This document shows positions 13,201 through 25,116 of a DNA stretch of 64,000 nucleotides, piece by piece; within the stretch, counting starts at the first letter, position 1; the number at the start of each line of letters is the position of its first letter. A model generated the notes under the pieces. That model was given only the letters and a program-made list of their open reading frames with translations. It was not told where the DNA came from and searched no databases. The position numbers and the translations under genes were made by a program. This stretch comes from Cucumis sativus (Eukaryota; Streptophyta; Magnoliopsida; Cucurbitales; Cucurbitaceae). The stretch lies in NCBI RefSeq assembly GCF_000004075.3, contig NC_026661.2, positions 21,294,307 to 21,358,306 of the forward strand, written 5' to 3'.

Positions 13201-16200
13201 TGTATAACAGGTCCGGTTGAATGGAGTTGCAACTTTCATCGGCATAGTTGGGCTTGCAGTTGCAGTTTCTGTGCTAGCCGTCCTTTTGGGCAGGTGATTT
13301 AGTATTTCATAATTATAATTTTTATTCTTGAGTTTTCATGATTCTGTCCTTGGAAGTATAATATTGGAAATTTAGATACTTCACGGGAAATACACACGAT
13401 GCAAATGGGAACCCTCAATTTCAGCGTGGCCATACGAGTCTAGGTGATGCTGTTAATGGAGTTATTAAAATCGTTACCGTTGCTGTAAGTTTAGCCTCTT
13501 GATGCTGTTTTTCTCTGCGTATTGTTTTTTTTACTAATTGCTGTTAAAATCATTCAGGTTACTATTGTGGTTGTTGCAGTACCCGAAGGCCTACCTTTGG
13601 CTGTTACCCTAACGTAAGTAAATTAATTATGCAGTATTTGTTTCACTGCAGTTTGTGTTGGATTTGATCCTATTTCTCTTAGGTAATTCTGATATTTTTG
13701 ATCTTTTATATTTCCAGACTAGCGTACTCCATGAGGAAAATGATGGCGGATAAAGCACTGGTTCGTATTATTATTGATTTCCATCTGATAAACTTGTACT
13801 TCAAAATATTCTTTTGAAGTTACAACTTTACTTGATTAGGAATTATTATGTAGAGCTACTGTGTTTGTCTTCCAAGCAGACTCCTTCAAAGTTTCTTCTT
13901 CATCTTTCTCAATCCCAAATAAAAGAGTTGATTTGCAGGTTCGTAGGCTGTCTGCTTGTGAAACCATGGGCTCTGCAACAACAATATGCAGTGATAAGAC
14001 TGGAACATTGACTTTAAATCAGGTACGTTTGAGGCTCAACGATTAGATTTGGGTGTAAGTCTAGCAAGGCGAGAACCACTTGCTGGCATTTACCAGTTTC
14101 AGTAAAACTACATCACGTCAATATTTATCTCACCTTTGTTAGTAAGGTTCTTTTGGATCCTTGTTTATATCATACCAGATTTGGAATTTTGTTTATTTCA
14201 AAAGTCATTTTTGGACACTCAGCTATATTCTTTGGTTCTTCATTTTCCATTTTTTTGTCTCCTGATGGTGTGAAAGAAGAAGAAACGGTTTTGATATTGA
14301 TTTTATGTGTGTGTGTGTTTTAAGCTGACTATGAACTTGTGCGGTGGTTGTTTCCTTTTCTGATTTCAGTTATCTATTCTCTGAAGTCTGAACAAAAACA
14401 TTAGTTCGGATTAAAAATTTCTTTCAAAAGAATAAAATGTTCAAATCTATTGGCAAAGTTAAATATCTGGAATGATATTTAAACTACATGTTATTGATTA
14501 TTGAACATTTTCATTAGAACTGGTTCAAAGAGTTAAATAGGTTTGGAAATTTATCGACAAATTTGAAAATGTGTGGAAATGGCAAACATCATCCAACACA
14601 CTTGTTTCTCATTTATTCGTAAATGATTTAGATTAGGAAATGAGATTTTTATTGCGTGAGAACTTAAAGACTTAAATGTTTTTCTTTTAATTATTTCTTG
14701 TTTGTTGGGAGGTCAGCTTTCTACTTTTACTGCTAAATGGTGATTAAATTTTTTTCCCTGTAAAAAATGGGAATTTTAGATGACTGTGGTCGAGGTATGC
14801 GTTGGAAGGAAAATGATCAATCCTCCAGATGATCCATTGCAGTTGAATTCATCTGTACTCAGTCTGCTACACGAGGGCGTTGCTCAGAACAGCACAGGCA
14901 ATGTTTTTGTGGCTAAGGTGAACTTTCATGCAGCGCAGACAACCTTTTTCTTAATAATTTTGGGTTGTCCTGGGAAACCACTTGACTGCCTCTCGGAAGT
15001 TATGGGGTTGAGGCAATTTCTGTTTCTTTATTTTTCCGTTTACAATTTTGAGTTGAGCAGGGAACGCATGTCCTTGTGTTTCATCTTCCATTTTTCTTTT
15101 GTCATCGGTGGGAGCTCTGTCACATGTTTGTTACATTCTGTGATTGATTGAGTTGAACAGCTATAGATCTCTTTGACTGAATTTATATCGACAGGATGGT
15201 GGAGGTATAGAGGTCTCTGGATCTCCTACAGAAAAGGCTATTCTATCTTGGGCTGTAAAGGTGTGTTTATATCATGTCTTTTTTCTATCTCTTAGTTTTT
15301 TGCCTCTATTTTGTGTATTGGTTTAACCCTTATTCATTTTCTAATCCTGTCGTGCAGTTGGGAATGAAGTTTGATGATATCAAATCAGAGTCCAAAGTTC
15401 TCCATGTTGTCCCTTTCAATTCAGAAAAGAAGCGCGGCGGTGTTGCAATAAAGCGGGTAATTATTATGATCATGAATTTGGAGCACATGTTCTTCCTCAT
15501 TCCTTTATGGTGTTGAGTTTGAGGTTGAGCCACAAGTTTGTGCATTGGATGATTTAGAGAATGCTGGAATATTAGTTTTAAGCAATCTGTTGATTGTTTT
15601 TACGTTTTAAGCATTTTCTTTACTTACGCGTCCATGGAAGATAACCATGTGGTTTCTTGACAGGCCAACTCAGAAGTTTGCATACACTGGAAAGGAGCGG
15701 CAGAGATGGTGTTATCTTCATGTACAAAGTTTATGGACTCGAATGGTGAAATGCACTCATTAGAGGACAATGAGGTTAGTGGTAGCAATTTGCTACTTAG
15801 AGAACAGTGTAGTGTTGCCATCTTCCTCCCAGGTTGAGATTTTTACTAGGATTGTAGGATGCGAGGGAGCTGTTTATTCTGAAAACTAATTTTGGGCAAC
15901 TATATGAAACTGAGCAGATTGAGAAACCATGTAATGACTTTAAATCATGGTAGTCCTCTGGTCATTTGGAGAGTCTTAAAGATGAGCATATGAATGAGCA
16001 TGGGGGAATGTCTGATTCTAAACTTTCATTTGCTTCCATCCTGTGGAACACGACGGTCTTGTTGGTCGTATTTATTTAGGGGACCAAGATACAATTTAGT
16101 CATTTACTATTTATCACTTTATCAATGCAACAATATTCTAAATTTGAATTTTGATTGATTGTCAACCCACAACATGTTCTTTCATTTCAAGTTCTGTGAA

Positions 16201-19200
16201 TTTTTTGTTCTTCTAGCTCATAATTAGAGAAATGGTACACACAAGGTGAATGTAATTGAATATTATTCTTGTTCTTTTAAGTGCATTTCTTACTTCTGAA
16301 CCTCTCATTATTGGACATTCTGACTGAACTTCATTTATTTATCCTTTCCAGGATTATTTCAAGACAGCTATTAGTGACATGGCTGCAAGAAGTTTGCGTT
16401 GTGTTGCCATTGCATATAAATCATATCAGTTGGAAAAGATTCCAATAGATGAACAACGTTTGGATCAATGGGACTTGCCTACCGATGATCTTGTTTTGCT
16501 TGCCATTGTTGGTATAAAGGTAAGGATCACTCCCTCTCATACAATATATTACTACTATTGTCAGTTTCATTTGCCATGAATCATGCTCAAACATATTCTT
16601 ATCTTTTAAATTTAGATGTTGGCCTGATCTTTTGGTAAATTGATTTTTCAAGATAGAGAGTTTTTTCACTGTTCACTATGGTTGAATTTAGACGTTGAAG
16701 TACTCATTGTGGGTGTGAGATGCCCATCTTCTTTTCTTCATCCTTAGTTTTACCTTTTCTTTTCACCACCATCTTATCTTTTTTTGGAATTTTGGTTTCA
16801 CATTTTGAAGTGCCAAGTTATGCGATTTTCCCATTTTCCCATTTTCATGAATTATAAAAGGCAATTCTTATATCTTTAACAATCTAATAATGTCATCTTG
16901 TTGCAGGATCCTTGTCGCGATGGTGTTAAAGAGGCTGTTAAAGTGTGCACGGATGCAGGTGTCAAGGTACTTTATTATGTGTTTTTTTATTCACAGAGCT
17001 TTGTTCCTTTCACATGGGGGAATCAAATGTTTCGATGTACAGATGCATATACATATTCTTGAGTGAGCTGGATTCTTTATAGTCTATTGACCCTAAATTT
17101 AGGTTTATGTTTGTCTGGGGCTGTTTTTTTTTATGCCGAAGTAGTTGATGACTCTTTTAGTTAGTCTGGGGTGTTTGGTGGAGAGGACTATTAATAGTCT
17201 ATCTCATGTTTTAGGACTCCAATTATAATAGTTGGTGTATTATAGCCTACAATTAACTAAATTATTACTATTTAAAAATTCTTCTTTGCTACAATGCTTA
17301 CTATTTGTTCCAATATCTATTGTTTCTCACTCATCATCTCTTTTCCTCTTTATTACATCGTTTACTATTTCTTATCCATACTAAAATAGCATGCACCACA
17401 AATTATGATGATCACTGACTTTAATAACCAACTCATCGCTCGAAACATCCTTTTTAGTTCTTTAGTACATAATTCAGAAAAAAGAGCATATTTTCTTTTC
17501 AATCTCCTTTAGTTTTTATTTTATTTTCTCAAGATCTGGGGCATGGCATGTCTTAATTATGCATTCATCAGTTGACTATTAGCATGTGAAATATGTCATT
17601 ATATTCACGTCTGTGCTTCATCTAATACAGCTTTTGAATTGTAGGTGCGCATGGTCACTGGAGACAATATACAGACTGCAAAAGCTATTGCAGTTGAGTG
17701 TGGAATACTAAACGCAAATGAGGATGCTTCTGAGCCTACAGTAATTGAAGGAAAAACATTCCGTGTATTGTCAGAGAAGGAAAGAGAACAAGTTGCCCAA
17801 AAAATAACGGTAATTTCAAGTGTTTACATGAAAATTCGATATGCATTAGCCGTTGATGTTCTCAACCCTTGCTTATAGGATGACATAGAATAACCATGCA
17901 CTGAGAGTTACATTTCAGCAAGAGGACATCTTGTCTACTTGGCCTCCAAGCTGTTTTGTTTCCGTTAATGGAGTTTTTGTTTATTATAAATAAAGGTAAA
18001 CTCCATGCAATGATATACAGGTGATGGGGAGGTCTTCGCCTAATGACAAGCTCTTGCTTGTTCAAGCATTAAGAAAGGGAGGGGACGTTGTCGCTGTGAC
18101 TGGAGATGGGACTAATGATGCCCCTGCACTCCACGAGGTTTGTAATCTTTGTGGTTTTCTTATTTCATTATTTGGATTATGTAGAAGAGAATTTATTGCA
18201 ATTTTTTTCAGATTTTTTAGTTGCTTGTTATAGCACTGATATCTAAGTATAGAACATTTGCAAGTTGTATGAACTAGAAAGGTGCAGCAAACCATCATGG
18301 TTTGGCCTAGTGGTAAACAAGGAGAGTCTGAAAAACTAAGAGGTTATGGGTTCAATCTATGATGACCACCTACCTAGGAATTAGTTTTCTGTGAGTTTTC
18401 TTGTTACCTAAATGTTGCAGAGTCAAGCGGGTTATCCTGTAAGATTAGTCGAGTTGCACGTTAGTTGGATCAAACACTCTCTGATTAGAAAAAAAGAAAC
18501 TAGAAAGGCGTAGTAATATATTACTCTTTAATATTTTCTATACAGTATAATACAATATAAATAATGTTTGTTTAGTACAATAGGATTCAAACCATAAACG
18601 TTGTGGTTACTAGCACACTCGTTTGACTACAATAAATGTTAATATGCTGCTCACAATTTTTATGTGCAAGTCTATTGTATGTGTCCATAATGGAAACTAT
18701 GTCCACTGGTAGTATGGAAATAAGTCTAAAAACATTTGAGTTCTTGTTTGATTGAATACTTGCAAGTGACATGGTGGACACCTACATAGGAGTAATTTTC
18801 TACGAGTTTTCTTAACACCCAAATGTTGTAAGGTTAGGTGGGTTGTTCCGTGAAATTAGTCGAGGTGTGCGTAAGCTAGCCCGGACACTCATGGTTATAT
18901 AAAAAAGAACTTGTAAGTAACTTTTTTATAATTATTATTATTATCTTTAAAATCAGAGTTCATACATATTATTATTTCTTTCTTTCTTTTGTACTATTAT
19001 TTAGATTGTATTTCAATGAAGGAGTTTCTTGCATATTCAAGTGTTTGTTTTGATTGATATTGCATGTGAAAGTCTGTTACTGTTTAACTGAGTTCATTTC
19101 ACGTTGAGAGCAATTTTTACCCTTTCAAATTCTAGGCAGATATCGGTCTTTCTATGGGCATTCAAGGCACTGAAGTTGCTAAAGAGAGTTCTGATATTGT

Positions 19201-22200
19201 TATCTTGGACGACAACTTTGCTTCAGTTGTAAAGGTTTGTGTGTTTTCTCCCACTTTCATTACTGCAGTTTCTTTTATGCTCTGTAGTTTTGAAGCTAAT
19301 AACCTCCTGAAAGTGAATGGGTAACAAAGAATTATCCTCCATCATCCTTCTCTGTATTTGGTACTTGTTGGAAGATCAATATGTCTCATCTTTACAGTAC
19401 CGTATCCATTATATTTATGCAAGGAAGCAGGTCTGACATTTTCAATCAATGAAATCTGCTTCAGTAATAGTATATTGCTACAGTATAATATAACTAAATT
19501 TAGCATAAGTTGGCTGGTAATTTAATGTGGTATTAGAGTAGATATGTTGGAATCTTAGTTACAAATTAATATTGATTCACATGTTGGGTCTTCTAAGTCC
19601 ACACGTTAGAGCAAATATTAAAACTACTAATACAATCAATTTACTGAAACGCATCAACCCAGCTTTTGAGCTGATTGGTGATTTAACGTATATGCTTATT
19701 GGTAAGGTGCACAAAAGAACTTTTGATATTATCTTCCCAAGTTTGAGATCATGAAAATGGCTAATTTATTGCATTTATTCTGCACTATTGACTTGCTAGT
19801 TCATAATTATACCGCTTATGCCGATTTATGTCAACCAGATATGGTTGTGCAAATGTTTCCAAGAGTGATATGGTGGTTGGATATTCTTTTTGTGTTATCG
19901 TTTTTTCTCCAGGTTTTGGTATTTTCTTTAAGCTCCCATCGTGTATTCTATGTAGGTTGTCAGGTGGGGCCGTTCTGTGTATGCAAACATTCAGAAATTC
20001 ATCCAGTTTCAGCTCACTGTAAATGTTGCTGCTCTTGTGATCAATGTCGTTGCAGCTGTGTCTTCTGGTGATGTTCCTTTAAATACCGTGCAGGTTTCTC
20101 CTCTTCCCTGTTCCAATCATTTTTTACCTTTTGAAATCATTTGTTTCATATTACATTCCTAAAGCATGTATGACTGGGAATTCAATCGACATGCAACAGA
20201 GAATAATTGCTGAATTTTAGAAGTGAATAAGATTAAATACTCTATGAAAAAAGAAAGACTATTAACTTGGTATCTTATGTTAACACGTGAGTTAATAACT
20301 GAAGGAACAACTCAAGAAACAAATAGTAACAACAAAAGTCAGAACACCAAACATTGGTAACCTAGTTCGATGACACACCATCTACATCTGTAGAGTCCTT
20401 GACCTATAGCAAGAGATCATATATTGCTTTGCGATATAATACATGATTACAAAGTTAGGACTCATAGTACAAACATTGTTACATATATTCAACATGCTGT
20501 ACATATATTGACGTATCAATCCGAACATTGGTCACTCATAATTGGCATCCTAACAATGAGACATTCCCCCTTAATCAGAAGTTACCATGCAATAGAAATG
20601 TCAAGCTTCTCTTGATCGTCTCTGATCTCTCTTTACACAGAATTTTACATTTTGTAGAATGTAGTTTCTTTTCGTCAAGGAAACTCACCACACTTTTTAA
20701 TTTCCACACCTCGAATGGTACAGCCAATCTTCAAAAGAAAACTTCTTCAACTCAGGAAGATAATAAATAAATAAAAGGGAGTTGGACCACAATTCACAAC
20801 ATTATAGTCTATCATCGTGGTGGGAGTTAAGCTAATTTTTAGAGCCTGAGGTTCTATGGTTGAATCAAAATTTCATGGTTTCATTACGTCTCAGTTAAAA
20901 TGAAAGACGGTGAAAATATAAAAGGATGTGAGATATAATGTAACTTATCAGTTTAAGATGCTCAGTAACTTTTTGAAACCAATTGTATTTTTTTATTAAA
21001 TTGCTGCGAGCCAAAGAGCAATACAATATTGTGGATTTGCTTATATATTTATGCGTAGACAACAAGAAACTAAGTTTACAACTATAATTTTCTGTTATTG
21101 TTGATTAATGGATGTATGTTTGTTTTCCTTGTTAAGCTTCTTTGGGTTAACTTGATCATGGATACACTTGGTGCTCTAGCATTAGCCACAGAACCACCAA
21201 CAGACCACCTGATGCATCGGTCGCCTGTTGGACGAAGGTAACAATCAATGCTGCATATGCTGTAGAGTACTAAAATTATTGCTGTATATTTATTGTCAAT
21301 TGTCTTAATGGTAATTTGTGCTGATTACAGGGAGCCCCTTATAACGAATATCATGTGGAGGAATTTGATTGTACAGGTATGTGAGCAGAAGACTGGTGCT
21401 CGTTATCTTTGAAACTCATGGATTGATTTCTTTTTTCTTGATTTTCTTTGCCTTTGTTGGTGCAGGCTTTGTATCAAGTTGCTGTACTTCTTGTTCTCAA
21501 CTTCTATGCTATTGATATTCTTCAATTGGATAATGATAGCAAGGATCATGCCTTTACTGTGAAGAATACAGTGATTTTCAATGCATTTGTCCTCTGCCAA
21601 GTAATTATAACTATGAAATTTATGCAAAGTCTATGCGCATTTCCTTTTGTCTCAACTCAAATGTTAATATAAATCTCATCTGCTTTTTGGTTGTTTGCAA
21701 CTAGTGAGTATCTAACCTGACAGCTTCGTATTTGGTTTAACTTTTCAAATATTTAATTTTAAAATAAGTCAAATAGTTTTTTATAACACTTTAAAAGAAC
21801 TAAACTGAACTTTTTTTTTTTTTTTTGGAAAAAACTCTTTCTTTAGCTAATCCAAACAAGCAGACTAAGTAGAAAACATTTTAGTTCCGAATATTTAACA
21901 TTTTTCTTCTTGTTTGCTCCCTTCAAATTTTTAGAACGCAAGAGTATGTTTCACGGTCATCTATTTTTGGCTCTCTTTTCCTTCAAACCATTTGAAACTC
22001 GTTTGTTTTTTCCTTTGAAAATGCAGATATTCAATGAATTTAATGCTCGAAAACCAGATGAAATGAACGTGTTCAGCGGAGTGACGAAAAATTACCTCTT
22101 TATGGGAATAGTCGGATCAACGTTCGTGCTTCAGGTTTGAAGCATTCGTCTTCCTATCGCTCTATATTGTCCATGCAGAGGCCTTTCAATTTAATGCCTT

Positions 22201-23192
22201 CCATTTTAAAATTGCCATGCAGATTCTCATCGTCGAATTTGCGGGAAAATTTACTTCAACAGTAAAACTTGATGGGAAACAATGGCTTATATGCTTTGCT
22301 ATCGCCCTTGTCAGGTTGGCTAACTCTTCATTCTTTTTCTACCTTTCAATAGCTTTTCCAAAATCATAACTAAACATTTTAAAATTTTTGGTTGGTTATA
22401 AAACCAAAGGAATTAGGGAAAATTATCTTGTTAGTCATCCAGTTTCGAAGAAAAAGTGTATTTGGTCTTTGAGTTTTATAAACATTTCTTTTTGCTCCTT
22501 GGGCTTTCAAGGATAGGTGCATTTGGTTTTGATTTTTCAAGGTGTAACATTTTAGCCCCCATGCCCCTTGACTAAATAATTTACAACTTCATGGAACGAA
22601 ATCATTCATTTTTTTGTGTGAAGGGTAAATATTTTGTCGCTTTTTTTTTTTGACAATTTCCCTATATTTTTAATAAACATATTTCTCTAATTGTGTATAT
22701 ATATATATCCCAAGATTTGTTTGTTTTGAAAATTTGGGATCAAATACACCTATTCTAAAAAACTTGGAGAATAATAAAGTATGTTTTAAAAACTTAGGAA
22801 CCAAACACAAATGTAGTTTTTTCCATGTGATTTATTTGTTAACAAAGTTGTTTCTAGAATGGGAAACGGAGAATTGAATCACTTTTTTCATTTTTGGTGT
22901 TCCGTTTACCAATTAATAATATATTGTTAATTACAAACATCAATATTAAATGATTGATTAATATATATTGTTAATTACCAAACAACAACATTAAATAATT
23001 GATTAAATGACCAACAAAAATATTGAATGAATTTATTTTTTATTTTTTATTTTCAAGTGGTAATTAAATTATGTTATCTCTTTCAGCTGGCCGCTGGCGG
23101 TTGTTGGCAAACTGATTCCAGTCCCGGAGACCCCATTGGCTAAGTACTTCACAAAGCCAGTTCAACGATGCCGAAGGTCACGTGCTGATTAA
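7249..23192 (+). CDS. ACA9: Autoinhibited P-type IIB Ca2+-ATPase, plasma-membrane ACA9 type
   Basis: The enzyme pumps Ca2+ out of the cytosol in exchange for ATP hydrolysis and is activated when calmodulin binds its N-terminal tail. I could place 33 exons with GT-AG borders (first 7249-7446, second 10099-10215, last 23087-23192); they sum to 3,270 nt, or 1,089 aa, close to Arabidopsis ACA8-10. The N-tail has an acidic stretch, then the calmodulin-binding/autoinhibitory region starting [23 protein letters not shown] lies in exon 10, PEGL at about 455-458, the phosphorylated Asp in CSDKTGT at about 498, KGA in exon 21, TGDGTNDAP at about 803-811, and the transmembrane Ca2+ ligands Asn and Asp in WVNLIMD at about 899 and 903. 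Nothing catalytic is missing. The N-tail ([23 protein letters not shown]) resembles ACA9 more than ACA8/10. It is convergent with the MSR gene. Introns 1, 23, 25 and 27 are large and repeat-bearing. Confidence 0.95.
7782..7849. repeat. Two-copy 34-bp tandem repeat in ACA9 intron 1
   Basis: The unit beginning attaaaaatgccaatag occurs at 7782-7815 and again, apparently without change, at 7816-7849. The remainder of intron 1 (7447-10098) is AT-rich, with a MITE at 9357-9637. Confidence 0.9.
9357..9637 (+). mobile_element. PIF/Harbinger-like MITE in ACA9 intron 1
   Basis: The termini GGGGCTGTTTG (left) and, on the minus strand, GGGGGTGTTTTGG (right) form imperfect inverted repeats. The flanks are TGA (9354-9356) and TAA (9638-9640), close to the TWA duplication of PIF/Harbinger elements. 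The internal 'ccactccatgtttggcc' wording resembles the element at 54512-54989. It is non-coding. Confidence 0.55.
10361..10434. repeat. Two-copy 37-bp tandem repeat in ACA9 intron 3
   Basis: The unit beginning aagttttcatatttttcac is present at 10361-10397 and directly repeated at 10398-10434. It starts 15 nt after the donor of exon 3. Confidence 0.9.
17168..17450 (+). mobile_element. Probable MITE in ACA9 intron 23
   Basis: The left end GGGGTGTTTGGTGG and the right end, read on the minus strand as GGATGTTTCGAGC, are imperfect inverted repeats. The interior (gactattaatagtcta, tcatgttttagg) resembles the elements at 9357 and 54512. No clean target duplication is visible, so the exact ends are approximate. 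Confidence 0.4.
18290..18497 (+). mobile_element. Au-like tRNA-derived SINE in ACA9 intron 25
   Basis: The tRNA-like head has an A-box-like TGGCCTAGTGG and a B-box-like GGGTTCAATC. It is followed by the body wording 'cacctacctaggaatta ... gagttttcttgt' and an A-rich end, a layout I recognise from the plant Au SINE family. An 18-nt target-site duplication with three mismatches flanks it (18272-18289 and 18498-18515, aactagaaagg...). Confidence 0.8.
18771..18908 (+). mobile_element. 5'-truncated Au-like SINE in ACA9 intron 25
   Basis: It shares the body of the neighbouring SINE and has the characteristic Au-type 3' end (GTCGAGGTGTGCGTAAGC, then CCCGGACACTCA) and an A-run. The tRNA head is missing. 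The flanks 18758-18770 (acttgcaagtgac) and 18909-18921 (acttgtaagtaac) look like a 13-nt target duplication with two changes. Confidence 0.8.
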
Positions 23193-25116
23193 ATTTGGGA
23201 TTTCTTTCTCTCTTAAAAATAGCATTATTTTTAAAGACAATTCATAATTTAGTATCTCTAGGTTAAAAAAATATACCTTATTTTAATCTCTATATTTTGG
23301 TTAATATTATTTTTATTTGCTATAATCTAGTCATCATACTCTATTAAGTGCAACAGTCAAGTCCTAAAAAGGAAAAAAAAAAAAAAATCTTTATGGACTC
23401 GAATTAAAAGTGCTTTAATTATTTACCCATTGATGGATTTGAACTAGGTGTTTTATGTCAAGGACTTGATTGTTACATTTTTTAAAGCATGGACTAAATT
23501 ATTGCAAAAATGAAAAAAAAAAAAAAAAGTTTGTATAAAAACCAAAATATTGTTGGAGTAAATATAAAATTTAACCAATATATATTTTCAAGAAAATTAC
23601 TTAAAGGGCCTTCTTTTACGTTTTAAAGTTGCAAAAATAATTCAGAGAATGATGCATTTTAGAAGGCACACACAAAAAAAAAAAAGCACTTCTCTTTGGT
23701 GATTTCATGACACTTAAAATGCACTAAAACTGAGTATGAACAGTGAAGTTTCATCTTTTTCATTTTGTACTCTATGTTTTAAAATTACTTTTGAGGGCAG
23801 TGCTATTTTTAGAGTTGTTCTTCTTAATAATGCTGTTTTTTCAAAAAAGAAGAATCCCATAATTTTTCATTTGCTCATAAGTTTGAGTTAATAATGAATG
23901 CAACAGCAGATATAAAGATATGTGCTGAAGGTTTATTCATCAGACTGCCTTTGTACATATTACCTCTTTGCAAAAATATACCCTTTACTAACCCAGAAGA
24001 TAAAAAGTGAAATTGTAAATTTTACTTTATATTTTTACAGTATATTTGCTTCCTTGGCTTTTTTTTTTGGTTATTTCATGGGAATTGTAATGTTTAGGGT
24101 CGGATGATAAATACTCATAGTGATGTTCTCTAAAGTTTGGAGGAAGAATTTTCAGATTCGGAAGAAATTTATGTATTTTACTCTGTTGTGGGAGGATCAA
24201 CAAAGATAGTTTCTCTCGTTTTTCCTCTGTTGTTTTAGGAGATGTTTGGACTGCTAACGATGGTGAGGTGGGTTGTTATAATTCACTTCTTGTTTGGGAC
24301 TTGGTTGCTATAATATACCGTTAACTATAGTGTTTAATATACCGTTAACTATAATACATTTCTTTCCTTCCTTTTACTGTTTTATTATTTTCTACTTTGT
24401 TTGAATCTCAAAAACAAACTATTACAACTCATTAAAATTGTCTGTATTTCAAACACAGATTGTCATAATTCACAAACGATAGATCATAATAGAATATCCA
24501 TAACGATAGATCATAATAGAATATCCATATTGACCTCTGAAAGGTACATAATTGCAAAACATTGTTTTCGTTCTACTGTTTCTTTTCAACTTTTCTCGAG
24601 TTGTCTATTTTTTACATCAATTTACTGCACTATGAACCAATGATTGTAACCCACAATGGTTCCTTTTCATTTGTCTGCTAAACATTATCATTAAGTATGA
24701 ACTTGAAGAGGAGGAATCTTATTTACTCTTTTTTAGGAGTTAATAATAAAAGAAACCAAAAACTAGAGGAATAGACAGGACTTGGATTGAATGCAATATT
24801 ATATATGTTGACAGCTTCTCCAAGGGAATGTGAAAGAATCCATGAACTTGAACACAATGTAATACTTTCTCAATCTCATTACTTTAAATGGAAGCCTTTA
24901 TCAAACAATAGTTGACATCTTAATCGTTCTGCTGAATGTCTTGCAAAAGCTACCTTAACAAATAATTCTTTCTGTTTAGGAATCACTTAAAAAACAATAT
25001 GGAAAACATATGCAATACAATTGGGCTGTCTTCTGCTAGCCACAAAGCTCGATGCACGCAATGCAAATGAGAGATCGATACTGTTGCTCGTGTCTTCATT
25101 TTTCTTTAATATGGAC
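23193..25116. other. Convergent 3' intergenic region between ACA9 and MSR
   Basis: It holds the 3' ends of two convergent genes and, at 24238-24690, a probable Harbinger-like MITE listed separately. Bases 23,240-23,580 contain long A-runs and a loose inverted arrangement (ctatattttggttaa ... aaccaaaatattgttgg). A 27-bp unit (acgatagatcataatag...) is tandemly doubled near 24476-24529. No gene was found. Confidence 0.5.
24238..24690 (+). mobile_element. Probable PIF/Harbinger-like MITE
   Basis: The left end GGAGATGTTTGGACTGC and the right end, minus strand GATAATGTTTAGCAGAC, are related inverted repeats. TTA is present on both sides (24235-24237 and 24691-24693). The interior contains 'cacttcttgtttgggac', similar to the other members in this window. 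It is non-coding. Confidence 0.45.

Noticed and set aside
18301..18360. tRNA gene-like A and B boxes
   Set aside because: No cloverleaf can be formed; the boxes belong to the head of a SINE with target-site duplications.
20200..21130. Possible retrotransposon piece in the long ACA9 intron (wording like 'aacctagttcgatgacacacc')
   Set aside because: It looks like repeat-derived DNA, but no LTR, primer-binding site or polymerase coding region could be identified, so no element is called.
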